Assembly: GCA_030686995.1 (NCBI GenBank) | Contig: CM060692.1 | Location: 16,659,465-16,723,464, forward strand | Length of the DNA: 64,000 nucleotides | Source: Artemisia argyi | Lineage: Eukaryota; Streptophyta; Magnoliopsida; Asterales; Asteraceae | Reading direction: 5' to 3' | Shown here: positions 46,082-59,290 of the stretch, one piece after another | Layout of the letters: each line of letters begins with the position of its first letter | Numbering within the stretch: the first letter of the stretch is position 1 | Notes under the pieces: generated by a model | Seen by the model: the letters and a program-made list of their open reading frames with translations, nothing else | The model's database searches: none | Told to the model about the DNA's origin: nothing | Program-made: the position numbers and the translations under genes

Positions 46082-48133
46082 ATGGACACATCAGATTCTA
46101 ACGAAAAATTGCATCTTCAAACCGATACGATCATAGATTGCACAAGCACGATTACTAACGAAAACCTGCATGATGAAGAAGATGAAGAAGTAATGTCAAG
46201 TGTTGACTCAACAATCGATATATCTGGTAAAACTTTTGATCTAATGGTTTTAGATGAATCTACTGAAAACAATGAAACGGAGGATTTATACATTTATAAA
46301 AATGTTTTTAATATGCTTCCGAGGTCGGTTCAAGGGTTACGTAAGCTGAAAACGTTTAAGTTCTTTGGGAATGAGGTAGATTTGTTTCCGTTAGGGTTTG
46401 GAGAACTTGTTGATCTAGAGATGTTGCAAGTGAAGATTAGTTCGCCTGGGTTGAGTGGGTTGAAGCTAGAGAAGTTGAAGGCGTTGAAAGAGCTGGAACT
46501 AAGTAAAGCGCCTCCTAGGCTGTCGGCGCTTCAGTTGTTGAAGGATATCGTTGTCCTTGAACGGTTGACGAAGTTAACTGTTTGCCATTTTGATATTAGA
46601 TACTTGCCTCCAGAGATTGGTTGTCTTAGTTTTTTGGAGTATTTAGATGTCTCGCACAATAAGATGAAACATTTACCGAAAGAGATTGCCAATTTGAGTT
46701 CGTTGGTAACTTTGAAAGCTGCGAATAATAAGCTGGTCGAAGTACATTCGGCCTTGTCCTCGTTACAAAGATTAGAAATGTTGGACCTGTCAAATAACAG
46801 GCTGAAGTCTTTGGTGAATCTTGAGCTTGATAAGATGCAGACCCTTCGGACGCTAGATCTTAAGTACAATAAGCTTAGGAGTTTTTTGCAAGTACCTGAG
46901 TGGATAAGATGTGATCTCGAGGGGAATGATGAAGAGATGACAAATGGTGAATCATTTAGTTCTTCTGTAGAGGCATCTGTAGAGATCGATGTGGCTGAAA
47001 GTAGTACTATCACAGACCTTCATGATGATTCCAGTAATGACTCAATCAAGTCCCCTTCGAGTTATTCAGCAAGAAAACCTAAAAAAGGGTTGAAATCATG
47101 CAAAATTTTGTCGAGGGAGGCTCGAAAACAGCGTTTAAACCTTTGTGAGTCTTCAAATGATGTAGCCCTACCTGAAGCCTTTCTTAAAGATTCATCGATG
47201 GATGGTGTTGGTGATCTTGATAACAAAGAACCTGCTGCAGATGATGAAGTAGATGATGCCAGTTCAGAACAGGCCGATTCAAATTTTGAATCTATTGAGA
47301 TTAAGAATGTTGAAGATGATTATGTGGAGAATGACGAGCAATCGAGAACAAGAAGTGCTGATGGGAATATAGACATTCGTAAATCTAAAAGGATAAAGGG
47401 ACCAACTGACAGAGATTCAGATATTTCCTGTAAATATAGTTCAATATCATTATGCAGCATCGACAACAGTATGCCAGATGGATTCTATGATGCAGGCCGA
47501 GATCGTCCTTTCATGTCTCTTGATAGCTACGAGAAAATATTACATTTTGGTTCACGTGAAGTTATTCTAATGGACAGGCAAATGGATGAAGAGTTGGATG
47601 CCATAACACATTGTGCTATAGCTTTAGTCAGTCATTTGAATCAAATGAATGGTCTTAACAAAGACGGGGGAAATATTTTACTTGACGAGTTGCAAATTAC
47701 TTTTTTGCTTGCTCACTTTGTATCGGATCACTTTGGAGGATGTGACAAAAGTTTAATGGTAGAACGGGCACGAAAGTCTGCATATGGTTCAACCTATAAC
47801 AAGCCTTTTGTATGCACTTGTCCAACTGGAATCAACAAAAATAATATGATATCTGCGAAAAAGGGTTTTAATTTCTCAGAGGACGCTGTTATTCCGAGTA
47901 TGTGTGAAAAATATCTACAGCTGGTAAAAGCAAGGAGAAATTCAGTTGTGGTACCCATCGGGAGTCTACAATATGGTGTTTGTAGACATAGGGCGTTGCT
48001 TATGAAGTACCTTTGTGATCGAGTGAAGCCTCGAGTTCCATGTGAGCTAGTGAGAGGGTATTTGGATTTCACACCTCATGCTTGGAATTTAAAATTCATG
48101 AACTCATTTTGTTGGGCATACGTCCACTATTGA
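46082..48133 (+). CDS. LRR-EDR1 domain protein, kinase domain lost
   Basis: An open frame of 683 codons. Residues about 75-275 are leucine-rich repeats (for example LPPEIGCLSFLEYLDVSHNK and LEMLDLSNNRLKSL), and 275-490 is an acidic, Ser-rich linker. About 495-670 is an EDR1/CTR1-type domain (ERARKSAYGSTYNKPFVC, SVVVPIGSLQYGVCRHRALL, CELVRGYLDFTPHAWN). This layout is that of a plant Raf-like LRR kinase such as Arabidopsis At1g04210, which continues into a protein kinase domain of about 300 residues. Here the sequence jumps directly from HAWN to the very end of a kinase (see 48082-48339) in another frame. The frame therefore ends with a short foreign tail. No kinase catalytic motif remains. It could still act as a kinase-less protein, or be a young pseudogene. 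Confidence 0.85.
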   Translation: MDTSDSNEKLHLQTDTIIDCTSTITNENLHDEEDEEVMSSVDSTIDISGKTFDLMVLDESTENNETEDLYIYKNVFNMLPRSVQGLRKLKTFKFFGNEVDLFPLGFGELVDLEMLQVKISSPGLSGLKLEKLKALKELELSKAPPRLSALQLLKDIVVLERLTKLTVCHFDIRYLPPEIGCLSFLEYLDVSHNKMKHLPKEIANLSSLVTLKAANNKLVEVHSALSSLQRLEMLDLSNNRLKSLVNLELDKMQTLRTLDLKYNKLRSFLQVPEWIRCDLEGNDEEMTNGESFSSSVEASVEIDVAESSTITDLHDDSSNDSIKSPSSYSARKPKKGLKSCKILSREARKQRLNLCESSNDVALPEAFLKDSSMDGVGDLDNKEPAADDEVDDASSEQADSNFESIEIKNVEDDYVENDEQSRTRSADGNIDIRKSKRIKGPTDRDSDISCKYSSISLCSIDNSMPDGFYDAGRDRPFMSLDSYEKILHFGSREVILMDRQMDEELDAITHCAIALVSHLNQMNGLNKDGGNILLDELQITFLLAHFVSDHFGGCDKSLMVERARKSAYGSTYNKPFVCTCPTGINKNNMISAKKGFNFSEDAVIPSMCEKYLQLVKARRNSVVVPIGSLQYGVCRHRALLMKYLCDRVKPRVPCELVRGYLDFTPHAWNLKFMNSFCWAYVHY

Positions 48134-48339
48134 CAGATGAACAAGAGGCCTTGGGTCCAGTGGAAGATATTGAAGAGACTGAATCTGAAAGTGAAGAATA
48201 CCAAAAAGAAAAAACCATGAGATTTTTAATTGATATTTATCGCCAGTGTACCAAGGAGAGTCCTAGTGACCGTCCAACAGCAGAGGAACTATACAGAACA
48301 CTCAGTAATTTCTCAATCTTGACTACTTCACAGTCATAG
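48082..48339 (+). pseudogene. Kinase C-terminal remnant of the LRR-EDR1 gene
   Basis: In frame +1 relative to the upstream gene, the sequence reads KIHELILLGIRPLLTDEQEA and then IYRQCTKESPSDRPTAEELY, which is kinase subdomains X-XI of the same family. ATP loop, HRD and DFG motifs are all missing. The deletion junction lies at about 48085-48095. Confidence 0.85.
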
Positions 48340-48757
48340 TTCCATCGCTTGGTATTTGTCTTCGGCTGTAAGGTTATATAGGTTAGTTAAATCATTGTAT
48401 GAGTATTAGTTGCAATGTAAATATTATTTGTATGAAGCTGTATATAAATCTTATCTTTTGTCTGTTCAAAAGAAGTGTCATTCACCTAAAAACTGAATGT
48501 AGACTTTTGTACAACATAAATTTAGATACTACTATGGCCAGATGCACATCTTTTGCTTTCAATGTTTCGTGCATTATTTTGGCAATGTATAGCAGCATTC
48601 CATGTTTAAAATCTGGTTTACAAGGTGTGATTGAGCGATCTCTTGAAGGTTACCAACGGTTTTTATTAGTGAAGATCACATCATTAGTTCACGATGAAAG
48701 AAGCATTATTTGCATGAAGAGTCGAATTTTATTTTGCTAACTGATGCACCTTTTGTG

Positions 48758-48916
48758 GAAAACCCCTCTCCTTTGGACACAGAGGTTGAGGGTTCGATCC
48801 TCACTCCCTGCAAAAAAGACCTGAGGTCCTCTGAGCCTCTCTCCCTTCGGTTAGGGGTAAGGCTGTCTGCATCTCACCTCCTCCATACCTCGTGGAAGAA
48901 GGGATTGGGATAACGT
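48758..48916 (+). mobile_element. tRNA-derived SINE
   Basis: Contains an RNA polymerase III B box GGTTCGATCC at 48791-48800, then GGGGTAAGGCTGTCTGCATC and TACCTCGTGGAAGAAGGGAT, typical of Au-type plant SINEs. A 16-bp target duplication, TGATGCACCTTTTGTG on the left and the same with one mismatch on the right, flanks it (48742-48757 and 48917-48932). It lies in the 3' flank of the LRR-EDR1 gene. Confidence 0.88.
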
Positions 48917-48932
48917 TGATGCACCTTTCGTG

Positions 48933-49615
48933 TAAGAATATTAGGGATAAAAAGTGTTATCATTGTGAGGAGAAAAAAAATGATAATAAGCACATTATAG
49001 CAAGAAACTAATCTTTACCCATACAAAGCTTTAAAATGTATCTTTATGATCATATCTTAATATACCACCTACATTTATCAAAGTGTTGAATTGCTTACTA
49101 GTTAAAACATATATTATGATAAAAATTGGATTCATTTCAAACACATCAAAATACTAAAGTAGATGCATAGTCTATGCAGCAAATAAACTGCAGATTGTTC
49201 CACAACGTGGAGACTGTGTATGATGCTGTTACAGAATATAGAAATGCTAAATTCCAAGCTGTTGACTTTAAAAGTCAAACACTCAGCTGCAGCATGAAGG
49301 TATCTCAAGTGTGGAATATCAATCTGTTAAAACTAATGGCATAGCTAATATCACTTATAAAGTTTCATTAATTATTGATAATTATAGTAACCAGTTATAA
49401 TTAGTGTTCAAGAAAAAGCCTAAATAACTTTAGGTGGCTTCAAACTTTTTTGACCCGTTAGTGATAAACCATAACTCAAATTGACCCATTCATAAATCCT
49501 TGAGATTATGGTTAGTAAATAGATTGATGATGAACTTCCAAGAAGGAATATTATGGTTAATAAATAGATTGATGATGAAAGAGGCAAATTATGGTTATTA
49601 AATAGATTGATGATG
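48933..49615. other. Intergenic, no gene
   Basis: Nothing recognisable apart from a small direct repeat of TAAATAGATTGATGATGAA (three copies, 49516-49617) at the edge of the AKR relic. Confidence 0.5.
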
Positions 49616-50030
49616 AACCTGCAAGAAGAGGAATATTTTCATCTTCGACATCCCTTGACCACAATGACCACTCTAATTGCACAGCTGTTAACGGATGCAC
49701 AGCTTGTGCTCTTCTAATCGTCAGAGCTGACGCGTATGACATCTATACATACTTCCCTTCCACCATTTTCTTCAAGTCTCCCATCTTACAAGTATTCAGA
49801 TATCTCAGATGATTAAGATTACGTGAAACCAAATCTAAGTAAAAAAAGACTAAATACCGTGATTTCAATAGGCACATGAGTGTCGATGTGGTGCTGATAA
49901 GAGAGATCAGTATGCCTTTTGTAGATTCACAAATCAAAAGCAGCTATGACATATGCCGGATCACCACAGCTTTCAAAGGCTCCATTATTCTCCGTGTTGA
50001 TACCAAATTTGGTAGCTAACTTTAATAAAG
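49616..50030 (-). pseudogene. Aldo-keto reductase copy 5, relic
   Basis: Fragments of exon 2 (LATKFGIN, then GDPAYV, then HID.HVPIEIT in a shifted frame) and exon 3 (MGDLKKMVEGKYV then a stop, [20 protein letters not shown]) can be recognised. They are separated by an intron with GT at the expected place. A stop after AAFDL, a frameshift, and a deletion removing the [12 protein letters not shown] segment kill it. Exon 1 and the C-terminal exons are missing. The tetrad His is lost with its surroundings. Confidence 0.85.
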
Positions 50031-50211
50031 TAGCAGATTTAGTATTTCCAATCAAGATATAAGTCTGCAGAACTAACTTTTCTAAAGAGTGCATCATAGA
50101 AACAGTTCTTTTTACACTAGAAAATGTGTTTGGCATTGCGTTATGAAAGTGATCATATGAATATTGTACTGTCATGTTAATGTTTGAAACATTTCTTACG
50201 ATGTATTGCAC

Positions 50212-50949
50212 TATTTAAATGAAAGTTATTCACAAAAGTCTTGTCGAATTATGATACTTTTAGTTATTTTGGTTTGGCTGCAATCCTCTAGCTTATTCTA
50301 TTTCTGCATACAAGATGGTCGATCAGCCATCTCATGAGAAGGTTTACATGCAGGACTATCTGGACATTTTAAATTGGGAATGTGTGTACAGTTGACATTT
50401 TTTTTCTACATCAAAACATGTAGTGAGTGACGTTTAGTAAAAGTAAATTGAAATATCTGGACATTTTTTTTGTTCGGAAGATGGTAACGTGATGATTAAG
50501 TTACATTTTTAATCTAATGTACCTAACAAATCGACCACACTGTAGTAGACCGTCTTTGAACAAAAGAAGCTAGCAAGATTGCAGAAGAATGGTGATATTG
50601 TATAAGTCTTTGTATGTGAGAGAGATTATTTAATTAAGCATAATTACACATAAAAATCATACTAAATATAGAGTAATTAGTTTTAAAGAAGTAGAGAAAG
50701 CATAATGATTTATTGTGGTTAGTATTTGAGTATCTTTAGCTTTTACCCCATGATGATACAATGACTACCAGTATTATATTTGGATACTAATGGATCATAG
50801 CGTATGTAACCCAATGGGCCTACCATAACAAATCTCCTACCAATCAGGGATTTAGCCAATCTTCCTTTCCACGCTTCATTTCTAAGTCATTCCTTATAAA
50901 ACCCTGGCCTATATGCAAACCCTAAAATTTACCTCTCAAAAAAACCAAA
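50212..50949. other. Intergenic upstream of the intact F-box gene
   Basis: No coding sequence. The last ~60 bp before the ATG at 50950 (AAACCCTGGCC, AAACCCTAAAATTTACC) look like a plant 5' leader. TATAAAA at 50894-50900 is a candidate TATA box. Confidence 0.5.
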
Positions 50950-52065
50950 ATGTCAGACCACATACCCTTCGAAATCCAATCTGAAATCATCAAAAGGCTT
51001 CCAATAAAGCCACTGATCCAATTCAGATCAGTTTCAAAACCTTGGAAGTCTCTTATCGATAGCCCCGAGTTTATCGCTAATTACAACATCCACAAAACTC
51101 AACCACAATATCTCCTTGTAAGGTACACTGATAATTATTTTGAAGAAAAATATATTTTGATTGCGGACAATGATACTTTCCCGCAACACATTTATCCCTT
51201 AACTGTCCCCAATTCTGTTCAAGGAGCTATGGAACCAACAATATTTACCTCTCATGGCTTGTTATGTTTGTACTGTACGTATGAATTAGTTCCCGGCGAC
51301 ACCGGATACAAAAACGTTGTTCTTTGGAATCCGACAATTAGGAAATCGGTTTATATTGTTGTGCCTAATAATTTGGATTCATCATACGAAACCGTTGTTG
51401 GTTTTGGGGTTTGTCCTAAAACTTGTGACCCTAAGCTTGTAAAGGATGGATTTAATAATGGTTCCGAGGGGAGTGGGACTATTGTTGAGGTTTTTGCATT
51501 AGGTGTAGGGACTTGGAGAAGACTAAGTGGTAATATGCCTCGTAAGTCGATTGGATTCACACTGAATAGTGTGGCGATAGATAGCTTTATTTATTGGCAT
51601 GCTTATGAATATATTAATACTTGGGATGGTGGATCTCAGCGGTGTGATTTGATTGTGTCATTTGATATGATTAGTGAAGAATTTAAGGAAATACGCCTCC
51701 CTGATAGTTTAGCACTCGATGTTGAAAGTAGTGTGTATGTTTCTGAGCTGAGAAATTCTCTGGTTGTGATTCAAACTAAGGTGGATGATGAGAAAGAAGT
51801 TTATAGTGTATGGGTGCTGGAACATGGTGCTTCAAAATCGTTCAAAAAACTATTCCCCATTAAAACAGCAGATGAAGTTAGGAACGTGCATGGATTCAGA
51901 AATAGTGGCGAAGTAATAATTGACATGGGAGATGATCGCAAAGACATTGCACTTTTTGCTTATGAACCCAACTCAGAAAACTTGACTTTTATTGGGATTA
52001 GGGGAAAAAAATATCCATGCTTTGTGAGCTCCTACATGGAATCACTACTTTTGCTTGATCACTGA
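50950..52065 (+). CDS. F-box protein, intact
   Basis: A single-exon frame of 371 codons. Residues about 3-45 are an F-box (IPFEIQSEIIKRLPIKPLI, then FRSVSKPWKSLI), the surface that binds SKP1 in an SCF ubiquitin ligase. The rest is an F-box-associated (kelch-like) domain with YILI, GLLCLY, VVLWNPTIRKSV, VVGFGVCP, VEVFALGVGTWR and a C-terminal VSSYMESLLLLDH. Length and layout are normal for the large plant F-box/FBA family. The target substrate is unknown. The start Met directly precedes the F-box. A decayed relative lies 2.2 kb downstream (54292-55086), suggesting a small tandem group. Confidence 0.92.
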   Translation: MSDHIPFEIQSEIIKRLPIKPLIQFRSVSKPWKSLIDSPEFIANYNIHKTQPQYLLVRYTDNYFEEKYILIADNDTFPQHIYPLTVPNSVQGAMEPTIFTSHGLLCLYCTYELVPGDTGYKNVVLWNPTIRKSVYIVVPNNLDSSYETVVGFGVCPKTCDPKLVKDGFNNGSEGSGTIVEVFALGVGTWRRLSGNMPRKSIGFTLNSVAIDSFIYWHAYEYINTWDGGSQRCDLIVSFDMISEEFKEIRLPDSLALDVESSVYVSELRNSLVVIQTKVDDEKEVYSVWVLEHGASKSFKKLFPIKTADEVRNVHGFRNSGEVIIDMGDDRKDIALFAYEPNSENLTFIGIRGKKYPCFVSSYMESLLLLDH

Positions 52066-52720
52066 GATTGTAGTATGTTTTTTTGACATGATTCTGGAGC
52101 ATGGCAACATAGTGAAAATCGGTGCAAGTTAATAAGGAGCTAGTCTTGTTAGATGCTGATTAATAGTGAGATTAATGTTTCAAAAATATATAAAAAATAA
52201 TCTCACATTCTTTTATGAATTGACGATAGGCACAATCATCTAGTAGACTACATTATATCAGATGTCTTTCTATTTTGACTTTATAATTGTTTTGCAAACT
52301 TATATTTTATTATGCCCAATGGTCCTGTGTACAGTGTACACTACTACTGAACTTATATTTTGTCTTATACTCATTATCATCAACTTTGTTGTAAACTGGG
52401 TTGAACGTATTTGGTTAATTAAGAAGCAAGACTGAGTGACAAAAGGTGATTATCAGCTGAGCAGCAGGCAGACTTGTCATTCGAAACGAATTGGTGAAAC
52501 TAGCATCCATTGGGAACTGAAAACATATCTCTAATCCAAGTTATAAAGAGTTGCTATTAGATCGAGTTGTTCAATAAGAACATATGATTTGTATCAAATG
52601 TGTCATGCGATTTTCTCTATTACATATGAGTCTATTTGGTAAGTTTCCCAGCTTGTACATATATTCAAAGTTTGTCAATCTATAGAAACTATTTTGAGTT
52701 TTATGGGACGGGCGACGAAA

Positions 52721-52838
52721 CCTTTGGCAAGGACACCCATGTCCTCGCCAAAGGTCGGCCTTCCGGAGTTTGACTATGCCAGAATTTAAAGAAATTTTTT
52801 GGTAAAACCTTTGGCGGGGACATTTCCTCGCCAAAAGG
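52721..52838. repeat. Pair of CCTTTGGCGAGGACA hairpins
   Basis: 52721-52754 is CCTTTGGCAAGGACA, a 4-base loop, then TGTCCTCGCCAAAGG. 52808-52838 repeats the design with a short CAT loop. Further GAGGACA or TGTCCTCGCCA words follow at 52918-52997. This could be a subterminal array of an old CACTA element. Confidence 0.75.
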
Positions 52839-53605
52839 TTGACCACTTTCTATTCCCCCCCCCCAAATTTTCATTTACCCTATTCGTTTCCCTCTAATTT
52901 TTTCCGCCAATCCTTTAACGAGGACATGGCCCAGATGGTAAACCTTGACTAAGAAATGCGTGGGTCCCACTTATATCGAGAACTTGTCCTCGCCAGTACC
53001 CTCAAAAGTCCTTTCTAACTTACCGGAATATTGTTGTGAAAGTTAAATTGGTTGAATCCTTGAAAATCTTTGGCATGAAGGTGGAAATGTGATCGGGCAC
53101 TAGTGAATATGACTATGAGCTGTTTTGGTACGCCTACAAATGGGTTTGGATCTCGTAGATCTGCCAGAACATCTAATGTTGTTTTTTTAGATCAATTGAT
53201 AATGAAGTAAATTTGATTACGAAGCCTAAAGTATGAAACAATAATCTACTCCACATGAATTAGATACTTAGTATAATGAGATAATCATCTTTAAATATGT
53301 CGAAAAAGAGGGAGCGGGGAAGGAAGAACAACCATTTTACTTTGGCTAGGTAACATAATGGAAATGTAAATGTAAATGTAGATAAGAAATCCAGTAAAAG
53401 GAAGAATTAATATGAGATGGGTGAGAAATATTTTTAGTCACAAATTTCAAACAGGGTGGTAAAAATGTAAGTTGAGATGCACTAATTTTTGTAAGTGCAT
53501 TTGAAATGTGCGGCTGCCGTTACTTCTCACCATTCTTATTTTAATTTTATTTCTCATTTGATCGTTTCCCTGTGAATGTATCCAAGTAACCACTTACTCT
53601 TGGTT

Positions 53606-53777
53606 GTGTACTCAACTTTTAATCCTATTGTGTCTACTCAACTTTTAAAACCGCATTTTGTATGTATGTTGAAGTCGCAATACATCCTAATACATTCGTA
53701 GACTGTAACTATACATACAAAAAGTGGTTTAAAAGTTGATCAATACATACAATAGGAAAAAAGAACGTTGAGTACAC
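53606..53777. mobile_element. Foldback MITE
   Basis: The ends GTGTACTCAAC and GTTGAGTACAC are exact inverses, and most of the ~172 bp folds on itself (AACTTTTAAAACCGCATTTT against AAAAAGTGGTTTAAAAGTT). Non-coding. No firm target duplication. Confidence 0.7.
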
Positions 53778-53987
53778 GCAAAAGATTAAAGTTGTTTGTT
53801 GCACGCATTTACAAATGATTATCCTAATATAATAAGAGAATTGTTTTTATTATTATTTTTTTTGGACTTAATAAGAGAATTATTGACTTATCTGATAACC
53901 TTATTCAGCCCACCTATTAGCAAATAAAAGTAAAAATCGGATTGTCTTTTGGTCAATGATTACTAAAATCCGTCCACTATTAAAGAA

Positions 53988-54026
<39 letters not shown>

Positions 54027-54291
54027 TCAAAAATTTGAAGAAAAAATAGAACTTATAAATTTAGTTAATACCACCTAAACATTATAATTTTTTTTAAAGA
54101 ACAACATTAATTTATTCTTATTATTGTTATTAAAAAAATATTATTATTATTGGATTAGGTTAATTTCACTGCACCAAATCCGTATACAACAGTGACATGA
54201 ACTAAAATAATTAATTATTGATCAAGATGATCATTATGAATTATTTATAATTATTTTTAAATAAAATACATAAATATTCAACGGAGAATGC

Positions 54292-55086
54292 TGTTATTTG
54301 GAATCCTACAATTAATAAATCAGTTGCTATTGATGTGCTTAATGTGTTAGATAGGTGGCCGTTTGAAATTGTTGTTGGTTTTGGGGTTTGTTCGAACACT
54401 CTTGACTCTAGATTGTAAAGATTGCATGTAAATGTATGCCATCAATGGAGTTCGGTACTATTCCTAGGCGTGTTGAGGTTTTTACACTCAGCTCGGGTGT
54501 TTGGAGGTTTTTACACTCAGCTCGGGTGTTTGGAAAAGTCTACGTAGCAACTTTCCTCATAAATCAATTGTGTTCAAACATGATCATGTAGTTCTCAACA
54601 AGTTTATTTATTGGCTTGCTTGATGTGAATATATCATCCCTGAAAGTCAAATACCGTTGATCATGTCGTTTCATATAATAAGTGAAGAATTTTCTGAACT
54701 ATGCATCCCAATTAGTTTAACAAGCAGGCATGGGGATTTGTATATATCTTTAACTAAGGGAGTCTCTTGTTGTGATTGAAGCCACTGTAGGGGCCAACAA
54801 ATGAGTTTATGGGGTATGGAAGTTGATGGAGATTGGTGGTCAAAAGTAATTTTCAAAGATATACAATATTAAGAGCAACACACCTAATGAATCATTAATA
54901 GGTGTGCTCGGATTTAAAAAGAGCGGCGAACCTATAATTGAAATGAAAATAGATAAGGAAGAGGGTGAATTAACAATGTTTATGAACCCAACTCAAAACA
55001 AATCAATTTTGTTGGCAATTTTGGAAGATACTCCGTATTATTCAGTGATTTCCTACATAGAAACACTGCTATTATTTGATCACTAA
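54292..55086 (+). pseudogene. F-box-associated domain relic, related to the 50950 gene
   Basis: Pieces in several frames match the intact F-box gene: AVIWNPTINKSV, EIVVGFGVCSNT, RVEVFTLSSGVWR, SLVVIEA and the C-terminal IETLLLFDH. A tail of 60 codons (54904-55086) remains open. Stops and frameshifts fill the middle. A 29-bp tandem duplication (GAGGTTTTTACACTCAGCTC and following) occurs at about 54474-54532. The F-box itself is absent. Confidence 0.85.
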
Positions 55087-55560
55087 GATTGCATTATATA
55101 CCGACAAGAATTGAGGACAAACTTATTGGCAACATTGCAAAGTGTGGAGCATACAAGACATCCTTTTTGTAGCACTCAAGTAAGGTATGGAGATTATTGA
55201 AGCGCAATTACATGTATTGATGCTTTTGTTAACAATGACATCAATGTTTTAAACTTTTATTACGACGATTCTCACTTTTTCTTGTGAACATGTTGCACAA
55301 ATATTTTTAGGAAGATGAACTTAATTATATTCGATATGTTAGTTATGTTTGTTTTGGCCAATTTTGTTACTATTCTTTTCATTTTTGAACGGCCATTTTC
55401 ACAAATAACAACACAACGGAAATACAAGCACACTAAAACCTGGTAATAGACTTCATCATAATAAGAAGAAAAAGAAAAACAAACTAAACCTTATTAAATT
55501 CATGTCTCCACTAGGCTCAGATAGAGTTTACGATAGGTTCATCGTAAATAGCCCACTCCC

Positions 55561-57054
<1,494 letters not shown>

Positions 57055-57620
57055 TTTGTTGTTGATCGATTTGATTTATCAGTAATAAAATAAGCTTTAA
57101 GGATCGTAGGTGGGGGATGAATCTATTTAAGGTTGAGTGGTTTGGATTGACCACTGTCTGTTGGTGATAATTACAAGGAATCAAAAATTGATTACCAAAA
57201 CAAAACAAATGGCACAGGTAATAAATTTCTTCAATACAATACAAGTGCAGTTGAACATGGAGTTGAGATCAAATGAGAAGAAAAATTAAAATGAGAAGCG
57301 TGAGAATAAATTACAACTACACATTTAGATGCATTGATAAAAGTGAATGCATCTCCTTTTAAAAATTTTCCTCTTATTTAAAACGTGTACTAGAAATCAT
57401 TCTTATTCTTATTCTTCTCGATGGATCCCTTTAAAATGGTATAAAATGTATGACCACCGTACTAAATAAACATCAATATACACTAAATAAATACTAGTCG
57501 ATCAAACTTTTATTTTATCTTTTAATTAAGAAAGTAAATGTGTAGTCAAAATTTAATGGCATTTACTACTACTTTCAAGCACCTTAATGATTCTTGTATT
57601 TGAGCTAGTCTTTAGTGAAA

Positions 57621-57650
57621 CGAGGCATGCAGAACCCGTGCTACGCACAG
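57621..57650 (-). other. Helitron-like 3' terminus
   Basis: Minus strand: hairpin CTGTGCGTAGCACGGG, then TTCTGCATGC, then CTCG and host T. It matches the style of the ends at 27237 and 36357. The matching 5' end was not located. Confidence 0.4.
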
Positions 57651-58023
57651 ACTTTGAATCTAATTGTTAATCGTGTATTCTTTCTGTGTATTGGCGAGTG
57701 TATGCTTAATTATTGTTTAGTATGTTGTATGAAACGTTTTGACTTTTTTGTATAAAAATTTAAAAATGTTTAATGTTGTTTTAGTTTTGTGGTATTGTAT
57801 TTTATAAATGGGGTTTTGGTTATTAAGTTGTGATGACTTTATTTCTTTTGGCCTATTACTTATTCGCATGATAAAAAAAATGGCTTTGCTTCTTTTGGTC
57901 TATTATTTAACCCTACAATAATTGTCCATTAGATGGTTTTTGCATAGTAATATGAAGCACATGAGGTCTATCTAATTGGTTATAGTTCAATATGCGTTAA
58001 ATACTTTCTTTGTTAAGTTTGTG

Positions 58024-58139
<116 letters not shown>

Positions 58140-58818
58140 CATTAGGTTAAGTAATCAATTATTCTTGCAACCTTTTCAACTTTATCTCAATCCATAATCG
58201 ACTTTTAATTCTATACTAATTACTAAATATCATGTGATCAATTCCGGCAAGCCTTGCACTTCCATCTCGATGTTGTATATACTTAACAAAAAATGCACCG
58301 GTTTTGTTTTTTGATAAAAGTTTGAACTTTTGCTTATGTTTAAAACTCAACTTTTTTATTTGATATTATAATTTACAAACGGCTTTAAGTCAAAATTATG
58401 TATTTTTTTTCCTTTCTATTCATTACTCAATGTGATATTTTTAATATGTCGTATTTTGTTATTATGGCAAACACATTTAATGGGCGTAAATATTGGTTTC
58501 TCACTAATGATTCTACATATAGAAAAAGAAAACACTTGGCGATGCGCGGACCTTCTTATTTTCAATAATAATTCAATTGCACACGATAAATTCATTCTAA
58601 TATTTCTCAAAGAGCATTCGAAAGCAACTAAATGTTGCTTTACATACATGCTCGTGCACATAAACAAATTACGCTAAAAAGTATCATTTAACCATTTAAA
58701 TGTTGCTTTACATACATGCTCGTGCAAATTTTCTGAATCAATTCGCACATGTGAGCTACATCAATAGAAAACGCACATAAATTACTTGTGTATGAGAATG
58801 CATTAACATAATACATAT

Positions 58819-59158
58819 ATCTATATATATGCTTATCTATGACAATCACCTAAATATGTGAGAAACAAATAAAATAGTTGGTATCCCAATCTTTGGTTCC
58901 ATTTATCTAAGCATGCTTGATTTTGTGTGATTTTCATGGCACCTGCGTATGATAACTAAATCAAGAAAATAAGAATACCAAGTTAATTACAAAGATCTAA
59001 AAGATGTGTAAATCATCTCCAAAATGTTGCAAAAGAGAATTTACATACTGCTACCAACAATCAAAGATCTAAAAGATGTATGAATCATCTTCAAATTTAC
59101 ATACTAAATGTGATTTTGGCCGGTTTATATAGGCAAGAATTCGAAGAAAGGTGTTGTA
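58819..59158. repeat. Tandem repeat unit 1 of 2 (about 340 bp)
   Basis: The sequence from TCTATATATATGCTTATCTA matches the next unit starting at 59159 with few differences (GTTGGTATCCCAATCTTTGG, CATGGCACCTGCGTATG). Unit 2 is interrupted by the solo LTR and ends at about 60861, just where the ORF1-like frame begins. Confidence 0.85.
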
Positions 59159-59290
59159 TCTATATATATGCTTATCTATAAAAATCACCTAAATATGTAA
59201 GAAACAAATAAAATAGTTGGTATCCCAATCTTTGGTTCCATTTATCTGAGCATGCATGATCTTGTGTGATTTTCATGGCACCTGCGTATG

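Larger units (their letters stand above)
52066..54291. other. Intergenic with foldback repeats
   Basis: No gene. It holds two hairpins at 52721-52838, a foldback element at 53606-53777 and a long A run at about 53990-54024. The rest is featureless AT-rich DNA. Confidence 0.55.

Noticed and set aside
48791..48800. Possible tRNA gene from a B-box sequence
   Set aside because: No cloverleaf or acceptor stem; the 16-bp duplication and tail identify a SINE.
58432..58677. Overlapping frames of about 80 codons on both strands
   Set aside because: They mirror each other in AT-rich DNA with a direct repeat; nothing supports a gene.
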